This document shows positions 1-11,308 of a stretch of DNA of 64,000 nt, in pieces (the first letter of the stretch is position 1; each line of letters opens with the position of its first letter). The DNA lies in assembly GCF_000226115.1 (NCBI RefSeq), contig NC_016457.1, positions 5,580,001-5,644,000 on the forward strand, read 5' to 3'. The notes beneath the pieces were generated by a model. That model worked only from the letters and a program-made list of their open reading frames with translations. It did no database searches and had not been told where the DNA came from. Position numbers and translations under genes: made by a program. Source of the DNA: Thermothielavioides terrestris NRRL 8126 (lineage: Eukaryota; Ascomycota; Sordariomycetes; Sordariales; Chaetomiaceae).

Positions 1-363
1 CCCAAGCACAATTTACCCACACTCCGGCGCTCCAAGAAAATCAATCGTGTAAAGGAAAAAAAGAAAAAGGAGAAAAAGAAAGAGAAAAAGGAATGGAATT
101 TTGCCTTCGTAGCTAAACCCCGATGCTATGCACGCTCATCCATGCAAGTAGACAGAACCCGCTCCAGCAACGAAACCGCAAACCAAACCGCCCGAAACCC
201 CAAACCTAAAGCAAAACGAAGGAGTCGCAAACTATAAGAACATATCATTAGTTTCACAAAGGAAAGGCACGGCGTCAGCTGGACGCAGGGCCCTTGACCC
301 TGCAGCAGACACTCCCTCTCCTCTCTCACCTAGGCCTAGGCAGCGAAGATACCAGAGCCAGAA
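1..363. other. 3' flank of the Vac7-like gene
   Basis: Purine-rich, A-rich beginning (about 40-110) followed by sequence without a recognisable protein or RNA gene. It probably holds the 3' UTR and terminator of the leftward Vac7-like gene. Confidence 0.4.
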
Positions 364-3264
364 TCAGGCGGAGAGAGGAAGGGAGATAGAAATGCGCACC
401 TCCTCCGCGTCCCCATTCCCATCCGGAACGGTGGGAGACGGCGGCGGCGGCGCGGTGCCGTCGGTGGAGTTCGGCCGGGCGCCGGGCGGGTCGTTGGCGG
501 CGTTGGGCTTGACGGTGGCCTTGCCGGAGATGGTGGCGGTGCGGACGCGCTGGCTGAGCGGCAGGGTGTACTTGAGCACGCCCTTGAGGATGAGCTGGAA
601 CTCGTCCTCGAGGATGCGCTCCCAGCGCTCGGGCCCGCCGTACGTGCCGTTGCCCGGGTTCTTGAGGCGCACCTCGCCGGTCGAGTACGAGATGCCCTTG
701 TGGAAGAAGGAGCCCTCGAACGACAGCGCGCTGTCGAAGCCCGTGATGCTGCCCAGCCGCATGTTGGGCGCCGCGTCGTCCGGCGGCGACGGGTCCGGGT
801 CCGGGTCCGGATTCGGGTTCGGGTCGGCGTCCAAGGCGCTTAGCGCGCCGCCGTCTCCGCCGATCGGCTTCGGCGGCGGGGGGCCGATCTCCCCCGGGTG
901 CGTATGCCGCCACCATTCGGAGTCGGTCATGGCGTGGGGCGACTTGGCGAACACCTCGATGTCGGCCGAGTCGACGACCACGACGACGACGTTGGGGTTG
1001 TGCGCCCGGACCGTCAGGTCGAGCATCAGTTCCTGCTGGCTCGCGACGACGTGGTCCATCGACACCAGCTGGATGTCCGTGAGCGGCTGCGAAGTCGCAA
1101 ACATGAATCCGATGGCGCCCGACACGACGAGCAGCAGCATCACCGTGAGCACCAGGCAGCTGGCGAACCGGTTGAGGACCGAGGGCGGCGGGCGGTGATA
1201 CGTCTGCGCCTCGATCGACCGCAGCGAGTGAATGCCCCTCCGGGCGCGGCCGGGCCGTGATGACCGCAGCGTGCCGGCCGCAATCAGAGGTGTCGTCTCG
1301 TCGTCGGCGCCAGTTGTCGTGTCGTCCAGGTCATAGCCCGCTGACAAGTACGCGGCCCGCTTGCCGTTCGCGCCCGCGCTGCTGCGGTTACCGAACCGGG
1401 GACTGGGAGGCCCAGACGACTGTCGCGAGCCTGCAGTGAGCGCCGCGCTGAACGGAGAATGCTCGGCAAACAGGGATGGATGTCCGTTAACGCCGCCGCC
1501 GCCGCCGCTGCGGCCCCAGCGACCGAAATGGTGGTGGTGGCGGGCTGTTCCACGGGCAGAACCGGCATTGCTCCTCCCGGTGCCCCTGCCGTCGTCTTCG
1601 ACCAGGCCGCCCTCGCTGTTTCCGTTAGTGTTGGACGAGTTGACAAATTTCATGTTCTTCTTGACAACCGCGGGCGGGCCTGCGCTTTCCATGACGGCAT
1701 GGATGGAGCGCATGCCGCTGCGGTCGGCCTGGCTGGCCATCGAAGTGGCGCTAGGCGTCCGCGAGTGGAACCTCAGAGGTCGGTCACGGGCATCTGGCGG
1801 GTTAGAGTCGTAGACGAACGTCTCTTCGGAGTCGGACGAGTTCGCTTCCTCGACCGCGCTCGCCACCTTCGCCTCGAAGATGTCGGCCTTGGACGACGCT
1901 AAGCGATTTCTGGTCAGCAAGCTGCTCATCTGGTATATGACCATGCTCTGCCTTCGACTGCCGGGCCGACGAGAGCGACTGTCTGCGGCTTCGTCGAAGT
2001 GACCCTTGGTAGGCGAAATAGACTTCTCAGTCGGCGAGACGACTGATCCCATGGACTGGTAATGGCGCAAGCGGGGGAACAAAACAGCTGAACTTGGTGG
2101 CTCACCGTTGCCGGCCGACACAGTGGGTTGCTTCCGCGTTGGCTTCTTCTTTTCCTTCTTGGGCCGGATCGTTTCTGTGCTCGCCTTTGTGCGCAGGCTC
2201 ACACTCGACCCTTGCGCTCCCGTCCCCGAGACAAGCGGGGCTTGTGGAATCGACGTGACCGTCTCCGTCTCGACCGTCATGCTCTGCAACGCCTCTCCCG
2301 TCTTGGTCTTGGTCACGCCCTGCTTGATACCCGTGCTCGACTGCCTCTTTGTGAGCGGCGGCGCGCTTGCCGCTCCGCTCCGCCGCCTGCCTTTGAGGTT
2401 GTCAGTCTCGCTGCCGCTGTCATTAGCGCTCGGCGCCGCGCTCGCTCCATTCTTAGATGGCCCGAGTTCGACGGAATCGGCCTGCGACGTTTCTGACACG
2501 ATGCTGTCGTCGAGTTTTTCCTCTATCGACTCGTCCGCGTCCCGGGGCGAACCTATCGGGCTGGCTTCCTGCACGGTCTCCAGGGTTGACGAGCTTCCGC
2601 CTCCTCCGCGGGCGGGTGTCCTCAGACCGGACGGCATGTGGAGATCTTCGGCATCCGTGTCCGACTGCACGTCTGCGGACTGAGGTAGCGGCGGAGTTGC
2701 GCTCTGCACATGGATCAAGGGCGTTTCCGGTTCTGCCCTCCTCGGTGGTCCGAGATTCGGCTTGTGAAGGATGGGCGGTGGCGATCGTAACCTGGGAGAG
2801 ACGGGCCATCTGGGCGATTCTCGGAGGTGTTCCATTGCCGTGGGCGATTTGACGGGCGCGCCCAGGTTCGCGCCCAGGTCTGACGTGGACGGGAGGAGAG
2901 TGGGGGTGTTCGCAGAGGACAGGTTCTTGGACGCGGGCGCCGGGGTCGGCTGGCTTTGCCTTGCAGATCGCGAAGGACTCGGGTCTTGCTGGCTGTTTTT
3001 CCGGGAGCGGATTCCCGAGTTCGCCGACGAAGTGCGCGAGGCAGTCGGCCGCCGCAAGGGCCTGGTGGGAGAGGGCTCGCGCGATGCGAGGGGTGACGGC
3101 GCGGCGGACGAGGAGGAGGAAGGCGCTGATGTCTGCGACGTCAACTTGGATGGACCCGATTCGGTCATTGGCGTTATTGTCGCCGTGCTGGCCGAGGATT
3201 CGCGGGATAAGGCGGGATGTGCATCTTCCGACGACCCGGTCGATATGTTTGGTGACTTGTCCAT
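364..3264 (-). CDS. VAC7: Vac7-like vacuolar phosphoinositide regulator
   Basis: Uninterrupted 966-aa frame starting at an ATG (complement of 3262-3264). The first ~690 residues are low-complexity, rich in Ser, Pro, Thr and basic residues, and probably disordered. One membrane segment lies at about residues 700-722 (bases ~1099-1165). It is followed by a conserved stretch with the FATSQPLTDIQ and ELMLDLTVRAHNPN motifs, which resembles the Vac7 family domain. An acidic/Pro tract with an (NP/DP)n run and a hydrophilic tail follow. In yeast, Vac7 is a vacuolar membrane protein that activates the PI3P 5-kinase Fab1 and so controls PI(3,5)P2 and vacuole size. This role is carried over from the family. 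No intron was needed. The start could lie elsewhere because the N-terminus is poorly conserved. Confidence 0.85.
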   Translation of the reverse strand: MDKSPNISTGSSEDAHPALSRESSASTATITPMTESGPSKLTSQTSAPSSSSSAAPSPLASREPSPTRPLRRPTASRTSSANSGIRSRKNSQQDPSPSRSARQSQPTPAPASKNLSSANTPTLLPSTSDLGANLGAPVKSPTAMEHLRESPRWPVSPRLRSPPPILHKPNLGPPRRAEPETPLIHVQSATPPLPQSADVQSDTDAEDLHMPSGLRTPARGGGGSSSTLETVQEASPIGSPRDADESIEEKLDDSIVSETSQADSVELGPSKNGASAAPSANDSGSETDNLKGRRRSGAASAPPLTKRQSSTGIKQGVTKTKTGEALQSMTVETETVTSIPQAPLVSGTGAQGSSVSLRTKASTETIRPKKEKKKPTRKQPTVSAGNGEPPSSAVLFPRLRHYQSMGSVVSPTEKSISPTKGHFDEAADSRSRRPGSRRQSMVIYQMSSLLTRNRLASSKADIFEAKVASAVEEANSSDSEETFVYDSNPPDARDRPLRFHSRTPSATSMASQADRSGMRSIHAVMESAGPPAVVKKNMKFVNSSNTNGNSEGGLVEDDGRGTGRSNAGSARGTARHHHHFGRWGRSGGGGGVNGHPSLFAEHSPFSAALTAGSRQSSGPPSPRFGNRSSAGANGKRAAYLSAGYDLDDTTTGADDETTPLIAAGTLRSSRPGRARRGIHSLRSIEAQTYHRPPPSVLNRFASCLVLTVMLLLVVSGAIGFMFATSQPLTDIQLVSMDHVVASQQELMLDLTVRAHNPNVVVVVVDSADIEVFAKSPHAMTDSEWWRHTHPGEIGPPPPKPIGGDGGALSALDADPNPNPDPDPDPSPPDDAAPNMRLGSITGFDSALSFEGSFFHKGISYSTGEVRLKNPGNGTYGGPERWERILEDEFQLILKGVLKYTLPLSQRVRTATISGKATVKPNAANDPPGARPNSTDGTAPPPPSPTVPDGNGDAEEVRISISLPLSA

Positions 3265-6200
3265 CTCTGCATGCGCGCGCGGGTGCTGACTGGACTGGCT
3301 GAAGGGAGAGGAAGCGAGGTTCGATCCGGGGCACGCATGCCACGCCTCACGCCCCGCGGTGGTCGCAGAGGCAACAGCTCAGCGTTAACCTTCTCCGCTA
3401 GCCGATTCGACCAATCCAGGGAAGCGTGGCAACCGGGCCAGCAAGCAACGAATCGAGAAAAGCGCGTCCTCTGTTGTTTTGTGCGACGGACGCCGTCTCT
3501 ATGTGGGTCCCAACTGTGAATTGGGTGCTGCCCACGGACGCCGCGCTGCGTCAGCGAATTGACTGATGGCAGTTAACCCGCAGACGGTCGGCGACGTCAG
3601 GACGCTCTCATTTGTCGACAGTGCAGGCAGCTGCTTCGTTGACGAGGGGCTCTTGCAGGGTCGAGCGAGGGGGAAAGCGGGGGGTTGGTTGTGTTCGGTG
3701 TGTACTGTAATTCTTCGTTGAGTGTAGAGGGCTACGGAGGAGGTCTGGCTGTATGGCGTGGATTCTGTACAGAAATGGTGGATGATGTCGTTGGTCGATC
3801 CAACGGCCAAGGTCGACCAAGCTTTCATTTCCCTGTGCGATGTGTTGCAGGCACGAGCAGCGGTGGGGATCAGCGGTGCGTTGGCCCGCTCTTTCTCCGT
3901 TTTGGGCCTGGGCTCTGAGCCCCTGACAGTGAGACGGTGCCCGAAAGGGTTTGGGGCGGCAGTTTACGGCCAGATACGGCGCAAACAAGAGGCGAATAAC
4001 ACCCAGTTCCAGAACTGGCTTCCATCCCGCAACAGGGGAAAAATAAAAAAAATAAAAAAATAAAAAAATAAAAAAAAAATAAAAAAATAAAAAAGTAAAA
4101 AATAAAAAAATAAAAAAATAAAAAATAAAAAAATAAAAAATAAAAAAAATAGTAAGTTTATTTATTCCCTACTCTAGCAGCCATCGGCTCTGCAGATTCC
4201 TGCTGCTAACGTTTACCCCTGGCCTCTTGCGTGGACGATGCTGAGGGCGGTAGCAGCAATACACTAGTTAACGGAAGTGTTACTCCGGTGTGCGTCTTCG
4301 GCACCCGAGAGCGAAACGGTACACACTATGTTCCGTCCACTCCGAGCCCTGATGTGTCAGGGCTGAAGAATCCCGCAATCTGGGAGTTAACGCTGGTCCC
4401 TGAGACGTGGCACTCTCCACCACCACCCGACAGTACATCCCAGTCGGTAAGCGAAGTACACATGTGTACATGTACCGTCCATTGGAGGCGGGTCTCATGC
4501 ACCTTGAATTCGAGAGACTCAGCTGGGCATGAAGTACTGAGAAGTAGTGTAACTACCTCCTTACTAGTGGCAACACGATAGACGAGGCATTCTCGGGCTC
4601 TTGGCATGTCCCCACTTCGCTTTCGATTCCAGAATCTTTTCCCGGCAGTCCCGTCCTGCCTCAGGGAGGGAAGAAACTTTTTTTCTCCAATCCACCTCTA
4701 ACCGAGCTCGACGAATCGACCTGGTAATGGTGTCGCCCACAAAGGTGGTGCGAACAACTTGCCACCTGGGCAAGGTCGCGTAAACGGGATGCAGAAGCGT
4801 GTCAAACTGCAGCAATGACGACATCCGATAGTCACAACATCGCGGTTTTTCGTTATGTTGTTCGCATCCCTCGTTCGAATCCCGATGCTGCGGACACTTT
4901 GGAAGCTCATTGGTCGAGATGGTCGTGCAACGTGAACGAACTTGATGGTCGAGACGCTTCACTGGAGCTTCGTGCCCATCGAAGCCATCGCACGCACGGC
5001 GATTAAATCTGCCGGCTTCAGCTGCTTCCCGGTGATGCCGCTTTTGGCCCATGACATTACAGACAGAGCGGAAGTAGCTCGCGGCAGCTGATGATAATTC
5101 CATCTTGGCATGTGCGAAAACACCAGATCTTCCCACACTGGGGGCTCCAGTCTCCTATCGTGCAGGTTCGCCCGAGACGGCAAACAGTTTGCACATGGAG
5201 CTACCTACCTACCGAGATACCTCTGGTACCGATTCCGTCGGATTGCGCGGAAGGGTGTATATTCCGATCTAACGGCCTCTCAGAGCCAGCCAAGTGGACA
5301 GAGGCACACCTTGTGAACACGCCACAACCAAGTAGCTGAGAGTCAGCGGTGATCGCCCTTGTTCCTGGCAACAACAGTCCCTCCTTTGTACACTTTGTCG
5401 TGTAGTGGACTGTGTAACGGAATAGTTAATCCGAACCACGGCGCAGCGGCCAGCCAGCCCTGTTGGACCACCACTTCCCTGGGTCCGCCATCCCCGTCTT
5501 CGCTCTCCAGTCGAAGGATCAGGTTCGGCCGGGCGTTCCGGCAGGGGCCGAAAGCCCCACCGTGCCGCAGCATCCACCAGCCGGGAATGCAAGGGCCTCG
5601 TCAGCACCGTCTGACAGGGGCGATCGATCGCTTGGAGAACTTCAAGCAATGTTTTTTTTTCCTTTCCTCCCAGGTTTGTCGGAGAAAACGGCGCGGGCCA
5701 AAACGCTGGGAATCCCGCGCCAGGCCCTTCACCGCTCACTCGCCCTGGCTCCAAAACCGCGCAAAAGACTCCCGCACTCTGACACTTCTTGGGGGTGTAA
5801 GTTTCTCCGTGCCTCCGTTTATACTACCAACGGCCGTGTGACACGTGGTTCGGGTGGGAACCACTCAACCTTCTTTTTTTTTTTTTCTTCTGCTCTCAGA
5901 GACCTCGTGATCCGCCAATCACCAGATGGGGGAGCAGCGCATTGGTTGCAGGCACTATGCTCGCTTGCCCACGCTTCTCGACACGCAATCAAGAACCATT
6001 TGGGGCTGACCGATAAACTCCATTAACGTTGTGTGTCATCGCGTTGGATATGGGAGCACCCGCTGCCTTCCCATCCCGCCAACCTGTCTCAACCGGGCAG
6101 CTAACTTTTTCCGGCATTCTGGAGGGTGACCCCGAAACGGGGCGCATGCCCGAACATGCCCACCCACCCGAACCACCGCGCACTTTCGATCAACTGCGCA

Positions 6201-8224
6201 GGAACCCGCGGTTGTCACTGGCTCGGCGCCGCTAAGATGCTGCAGGGTCGCTTGCATGTTGCAAGGACGGACGGACGGGCACGCACCACAGGACTCGCAT
6301 CGCTCTCAGCCCTACCCTGAGCTTACACGTATCCGTACTTGGACAAATAGTTTATAAGGTACTGTGTTGGCCCGCCCCGCCGCAAGAGGAAACGTGCGCT
6401 CGCTGCCACTTGTGATGGGCTGGAAAGATGCTGTGAGCCGGCTTGACAGGAGAGCGCTCAGCAGACACAAACAGCCCCAGAGCCCCCACGGCCCCGTTCA
6501 GGCCTGATTGCCCCTGAAAAAGTCCCGATTAGGAAAATGCGCTCATGAGGTGTTCTCTTTTTTTGCCCCCTCCCCGGACAGGTGGAGGACTTGATATGAG
6601 TCGTTGCTCGGCTGTCCTTCTCCGCTTGCCGCTGAGATGGTTGTCTCGAGCGTTGCCGGACCGCCTTCTTGATTTTCCGGGGGACTTGTCGGGGCTCCAA
6701 ACACCCCCATTTTCATGAGACCATGCCCGCTGGATGAACTCGGAGTTGTGCAACGTGTGTTAGGCACATGGGCTGGTCCCTCGGCACTGCTACAGCCAGA
6801 AGCATCCAGCTCCATGTCCAACTGAAGCTGTTTCTTCTGCCAAACGTCTCAAAAAAGCATTGTAACCTCGAGCTTTCCCTTGAGCGTCAACCGGTTCGAA
6901 TGAACCTGTCGCCCGGGTGACGTGGAGTCTTCTCGGCCAAGACGGCCTTCTCCCGTGGCAACACAACTTTACGCCGTAGCAGCTGAGAGTTGTAGTGAGT
7001 TTGACTGCTTCGCGGTCCCGGCATAACTTAAACTATACAGGAGTAGATGGACAACCACGTCCTACTTTGAACTCCCTGCCGGGCACCGCCAACCGTTCTT
7101 CGGTGGCGACTGCACTGGGACTCGACCTTACTCCCTTGCTGGATGCCCCTGGTCAATGACCAATTTGAGCTTACCGAGCAAGTCTTCGGCAACATCAACT
7201 TCTACAGCCATCACACGTCTACGCCACTGGCAGTCAGTCAGGTTCGTGAGAGGACGCGACGAGGACGGGAAGGCCACGGTCGCGGGGAAGGTGGTAACTG
7301 TGCAGGGGTCTCTGGAGCCGAACTCCACTGGGAAGACGGAGCTCGTGGCGGTGTGTGCTACGGAGCAGGAGCAGGAGCAGGATCGGGTTAAGACGTTGGG
7401 GGAGCATTTTGGTGGAGAGAGCGGAGAGTACTAGTATGGGGAAAAGCAACGGAATCGCGCGGGTTTGCTGTGGAATTCCACATCGAGGAGGACGAGGGAA
7501 GGACGAAGGGTGCGCTGTGGTTCAGCGTGTGAAGGCACCCCTTTCCAGCGAGCCGTTGTGGCTGAGACAGTCCAAGCACGTTCACCATCAACCATCATCC
7601 AAGAGACGATATGCACCAGGCGCAAGCCAGACAAGCCAGCAAATGTATATGTAGAAAAAATAGAGCACCAGTCTATCCTATCCCTGACCTCATCGCACAT
7701 CCTAAAGTGCCAGTGCCAGACACATATCAATCATCAATGCCTGCTGCGTCTGCCCTTGATGCGATGGGCAAGAACCCGTAACCGTATCAGCACATGGCCA
7801 CGTCCATGGAAGACGATCTCAACATCGAGTATCCTGACAACGCAAGTCCAAACAACGAGCTGCGAGAGGAGAGAGCCCCGACAATCCGTAAGAATGCCCA
7901 CTTTCCTCCCGTCAAGCGCCATCACCGAACCAGTCTGGAGAGCGAGCAAATAATCCAAGCAAAGAAGCCAGTCAGTCAGCCACCCACGTCCTCATCCGCC
8001 CAAGCAAGCGGTCGTATCGTACTTTCCCCCATCAAAGCATCGTCAGACGTATATAACCAAAGTGTGGGCATCAGAAAGGAAACCAGTCGCGTCACTCATC
8101 ACCCTTCACTCTCCACTTCCCTCTCCTTCCCTCAATCGCATTACATCCCATCCCAACATCAACCCCACTCCCCCTCCCGTCCTCGTTCCCCAAACAACCT
8201 CCCACAAAGACAGCGCAGCGCAGC
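3265..8224. other. Long intergenic region without a recognised gene
   Basis: Between the start of the Vac7-like gene and the stop of the coiled-coil gene. Open frames here are short, on both strands, and resemble no family I know. They also lack the strong G/C third-position bias of neighbouring genes. Contents: the Vac7 promoter and leader, the A/T repeat near 4040-4148, a homopyrimidine run near 5870-5887, and CTACCTACCTACC near 5211. A B-box-like GTTCGAATCCC near 4873 lacks a matching T-stem, so no tRNA is called. Confidence 0.5.
4041..4148. repeat. (TAAAAAA)n-type A/T microsatellite
   Basis: About 108 bases made only of A and T apart from one or two G, with units of TAAAAAA/TAAAAA repeated some 15 times. 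It lies about 780 bases upstream of the Vac7-like start. An expanded poly(A) tail of a lost retroelement is one possible origin, but no flanking element is visible. Confidence 0.9.
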
Positions 8225-10277
8225 TCACTCCCTAATGACCTCCGCCGCGGCGCCGGCATCCTCCTTCTTGGCGCCCGCGAACGCGCTCCCGACCCAGCCG
8301 ACCCAGCTCTGCCGCTTGCTGGCGGCCGGGGCGGGCGCCGCGGCCTCGGCGTTCTCCTGCACCAGCCGCAGCGGGCGGGGCTTGTTGCCCGCGAGGGTCG
8401 TGCTCTTCTCGCTGTGGTGGGGGCGCGGCGGGCTCTGGCCGGGCGACGACGTCGACGCCGTCTCGCCTCCTGCTCCTCCACCACCACTTCCTCCGCCGGC
8501 AGAGACCGAGTCGCCTGAGGTGCTGCTCGTCTCGGACTTCATGCCGGGGAAGTTGCCGGCGCTGGTGCGGTTGCCGGCGCCCTGCGGGAGGAAGAAGGCC
8601 TGGCTGGAGCGGAGGGAGGGGGACAGCGGCCCGTCGGCCGCCGAGGGGCCCTTGTACATGGCGTTGACGATGCTGGCGGCGCCGGCCATGCCCGTGTACT
8701 GCTCGCTCATGGGCCGGCCGCGGCGGGTGCTGGCGGAGCGGGTCAGGCCGATGGGGATGCTGGGCGCGGTGTCCGGGTTGCTGATGGCGGAGGAGCTGGT
8801 CGTGGTCGGCTGGTTGGCGGACGGCATGTAGGTCATCGGGCGGGGCTTGGGTTTCGGAGCGGAGCTGCCGATGGCGATGGACTTCGCGCGCTGGAGGAGG
8901 GACGGCGCCGGGGCGGGTTTGGGGGCAGGCGGCGGAGGCAGGTCCTTGTTGGTGTTTGGCGGCGGCGCGCCCTTGAAATCGCTTGACTGGTCGAGAATGT
9001 GCTCGAACCCCTGGTGCTGCAGCAGCCGCTCGATGATCTTGTTGATATAGAGCGTCAGCGCTTTGTTCTGGTCCTTAACCGACTTCAGCTCTGCTTCCAG
9101 GCGCCGCTGCGTCTCGGTATCGTGCTCGTGCGAGTGATCATTGTCGTGGGCGCCGGAGAGCTCGTCAGCGAGGCTGGTGCCTCTGGTGCGGCCCTCGAGC
9201 GCAGCCAGCGCGTCTTGGTTGGCAGACGCGCCGCCGGAGTAGCCGAGGTCGTTGGTGGCGAAGTCTCCCTTGAGAGTCCGCTCTTGCAGGAGCAGCTGGT
9301 AGCTCTCGTTGTCTTCCATGAGCCTGGCGTTCGCCACACGCGCCTCCATCAGCTGGCGCTCGACTTCCTGAAGCCGGCCGCCGCCCTGGTTCTGAGACTC
9401 GACGAGCTTGATCTGCGCCTCGGCGAGCTCGAGTCTCAGCGACTCTATCAGCCTGTCCTTTTGCAACAAAAGCTTGGAGTTGTTGCGCGAGTCACTGCGG
9501 TGAATGGAAGAGGGTGGGGCGAAACTGCCGTTCTCGATACTTGGGGAGCTGTTCGCCGCTGTTCGGGGGGAGGGGAAGACCAAGTCAGTTGCGGCTTCTT
9601 GAGCAGTCACTTGCGCGGGTACAACACCTACATTGCCTCGTTGGTCTGTCCTCGTCCAGGTTTCTCTGCGCTAGGCTGTCCTTAAGCCTCTGAATGACGG
9701 TTTGCATCTCTTCTTCCCGGTTCGCCATCTCTTCCTTCTCCTTCATCATGGCGCTCCGCTCAGCCTCGTAGATGGTTTCCATCTCGCGGATCTGGCGGGC
9801 GGCCTCGCGCTTCTCGTTGGTCAGAGACTCGATCTGCTCGTCGCTCTCGTGCACCTTCTCCTCTAACTTGGCTTGCTCCTTCAGCGCGTCGTCCAGCTTG
9901 CTCTGCAGCACCTCGGCCTGTCGCTTGTACATCTCAGACGAGGACTCGGCCTGGCTGAGCCTCTCCTTCAAGTCGTCTATTATCGCCATCATCTCGGCGC
10001 GGACGGCCTCTTCGCGTTCCATGTCGGGCGAGCTGCTGCCCTTCCCGTTGACCGAGGGTCCGTTGCTCAGCATGGACTCGCGTCTTTGGTGTGCGGCGGC
10101 GCGCGCCGAGACGGGCGTTCCGGTGCGGGTCGAGCGGGTGCGGGCCACGCCAGCAGCGCCAGCGCCGCTCGGGCTGCTGGTTGACGACGGTGTCGACGCT
10201 CGGGGGGTTGGGCGCTGCGGCGTTCCCGTCGGGGTCTCGCGGCCTGTTGCCGGAGGCTTCTTGACCGCGCTCGCCAT
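8225..10277 (-). CDS. Coiled-coil protein with Ser/Pro-rich tail (function unknown)
   Basis: Two exons on the minus strand: 10277-9632 and 9558-8225, joined over a 73-nt intron (GTAGGT donor, CTGAC branch, ACAG acceptor) that restores a 659-aa frame. The first ~65 residues are Pro/Ser/Thr-rich and basic. Residues ~75-400 are heptad-rich coiled coil, broken at ~215-240. Repeated motifs such as LIESLRLELAEAQIKLVESQ are typical of filamentous-fungal proteins annotated as M protein repeat or Uds1-like. The C-terminal third is Gly/Ser/Pro-rich and ends in an acidic-basic tail. A structural or septation-related role is only a guess, as there is no catalytic motif. Strong G/C third positions support coding through both exons. 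Confidence 0.8.
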
Positions 10278-11308
10278 CGTGCTCGCACCTGAAACCTGAA
10301 ACGGTCACCAGTGCTCAGCGAGAGACACGCGATCGGGTAGCGGGCGTCAGCGGTATTGAGGCGTAAAAATGCGACAGTCGGCTTCCAAACTGCTGTTCCG
10401 CACTGTGTTTGAGGAGGCGACGTGTCCGGAGCAGCGAGTTACCTAGTTACGGCGGTCTTCAACGGCTGCGTCGAGAGTGCAGAGGTGGATGATTGCGCTG
10501 TGTGGCTTTGCGTGTGTGTGCTCGGTGCCAGTGAATTATTTTAGTTGTCTGTATCCGTCGAGCCAAGCACTGCCGTGGCGCTCGAGGACACCTCCACCAA
10601 AGCCAGGAATAACTTACGCCTGTCCAATCAGGTCAGGCGACTGCCGTGCCCCTTTCTCCAGCCCAGCTGCTGGCAGGGATCTTGCCTCGAGGCTGTGTCT
10701 GCTTTGTGCCACGAAAAGTGGCCTCAACACCTTTGTCTTCCAGATGTCCAATGGATGAGCAAACCACCCAGTTTGCCTCTGGCCGCTGGCCTTGGATACT
10801 TCGGAGTTCCTCTATGCACGTTACGCGCTTTGCCGTACTCTCTGAGCACTTTTCGAGCGAACTATGCCGCAGCTGATTTGGTTCCGGATTGAAAAGCGTG
10901 GAGAGAAGGAGCGTGTCTTCGCGGGTCGCGTTTACGTGCGAGGAGGCTGCGAGCTACCTAAATACCTGGTATATATAATGTAACCCGTACTCCACGGGGT
11001 AGGTTCTTCCGGATTTATGCGATGGATCGTCGATAGCGGTCTTCAAATATACAGTGCCGCGGCGATAGTTCGGCCTGACTGGCCACTTGAAACTGGCCCC
11101 TTGGCTCCAGTAAGTTTCCCCCCGAGCAACTTTGTTTAATGACGTGTTGTCGGCCTAGATTTCTCGTTGTCTGGGTTATTCCGGGCCTCACAGCGCACGC
11201 ACTGGGCTCTGTGCTCTCGGCAAAACACCCAGTCCTCCAAGCTGACTGCCTGCAATGCCTGAGCCTTATTCTCGACAGTCCCAAGATGGCTGCCATGATG
11301 ACGAGTCT
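10278..11308. other. Intergenic region
   Basis: Promoter and leader of the coiled-coil gene and 3' flank of the Zn2Cys6 gene. Short open frames show no family motif. A TATATATAAT stretch occurs near 10970-10979, within the shared sequence TACCTGGTATATA that recurs near 43095. Confidence 0.4.

Noticed and set aside
326..916. Arg/Ala-rich frame within the Vac7-like gene
   Set aside because: Shadow frame of a GC-rich Ser/Pro-coding region; no motif.
4872..4884. Possible tRNA B-box (GTTCGAATCCC)
   Set aside because: The flanking bases do not form a 5-bp T-stem, and no A-box, anticodon arm or acceptor stem could be found upstream.
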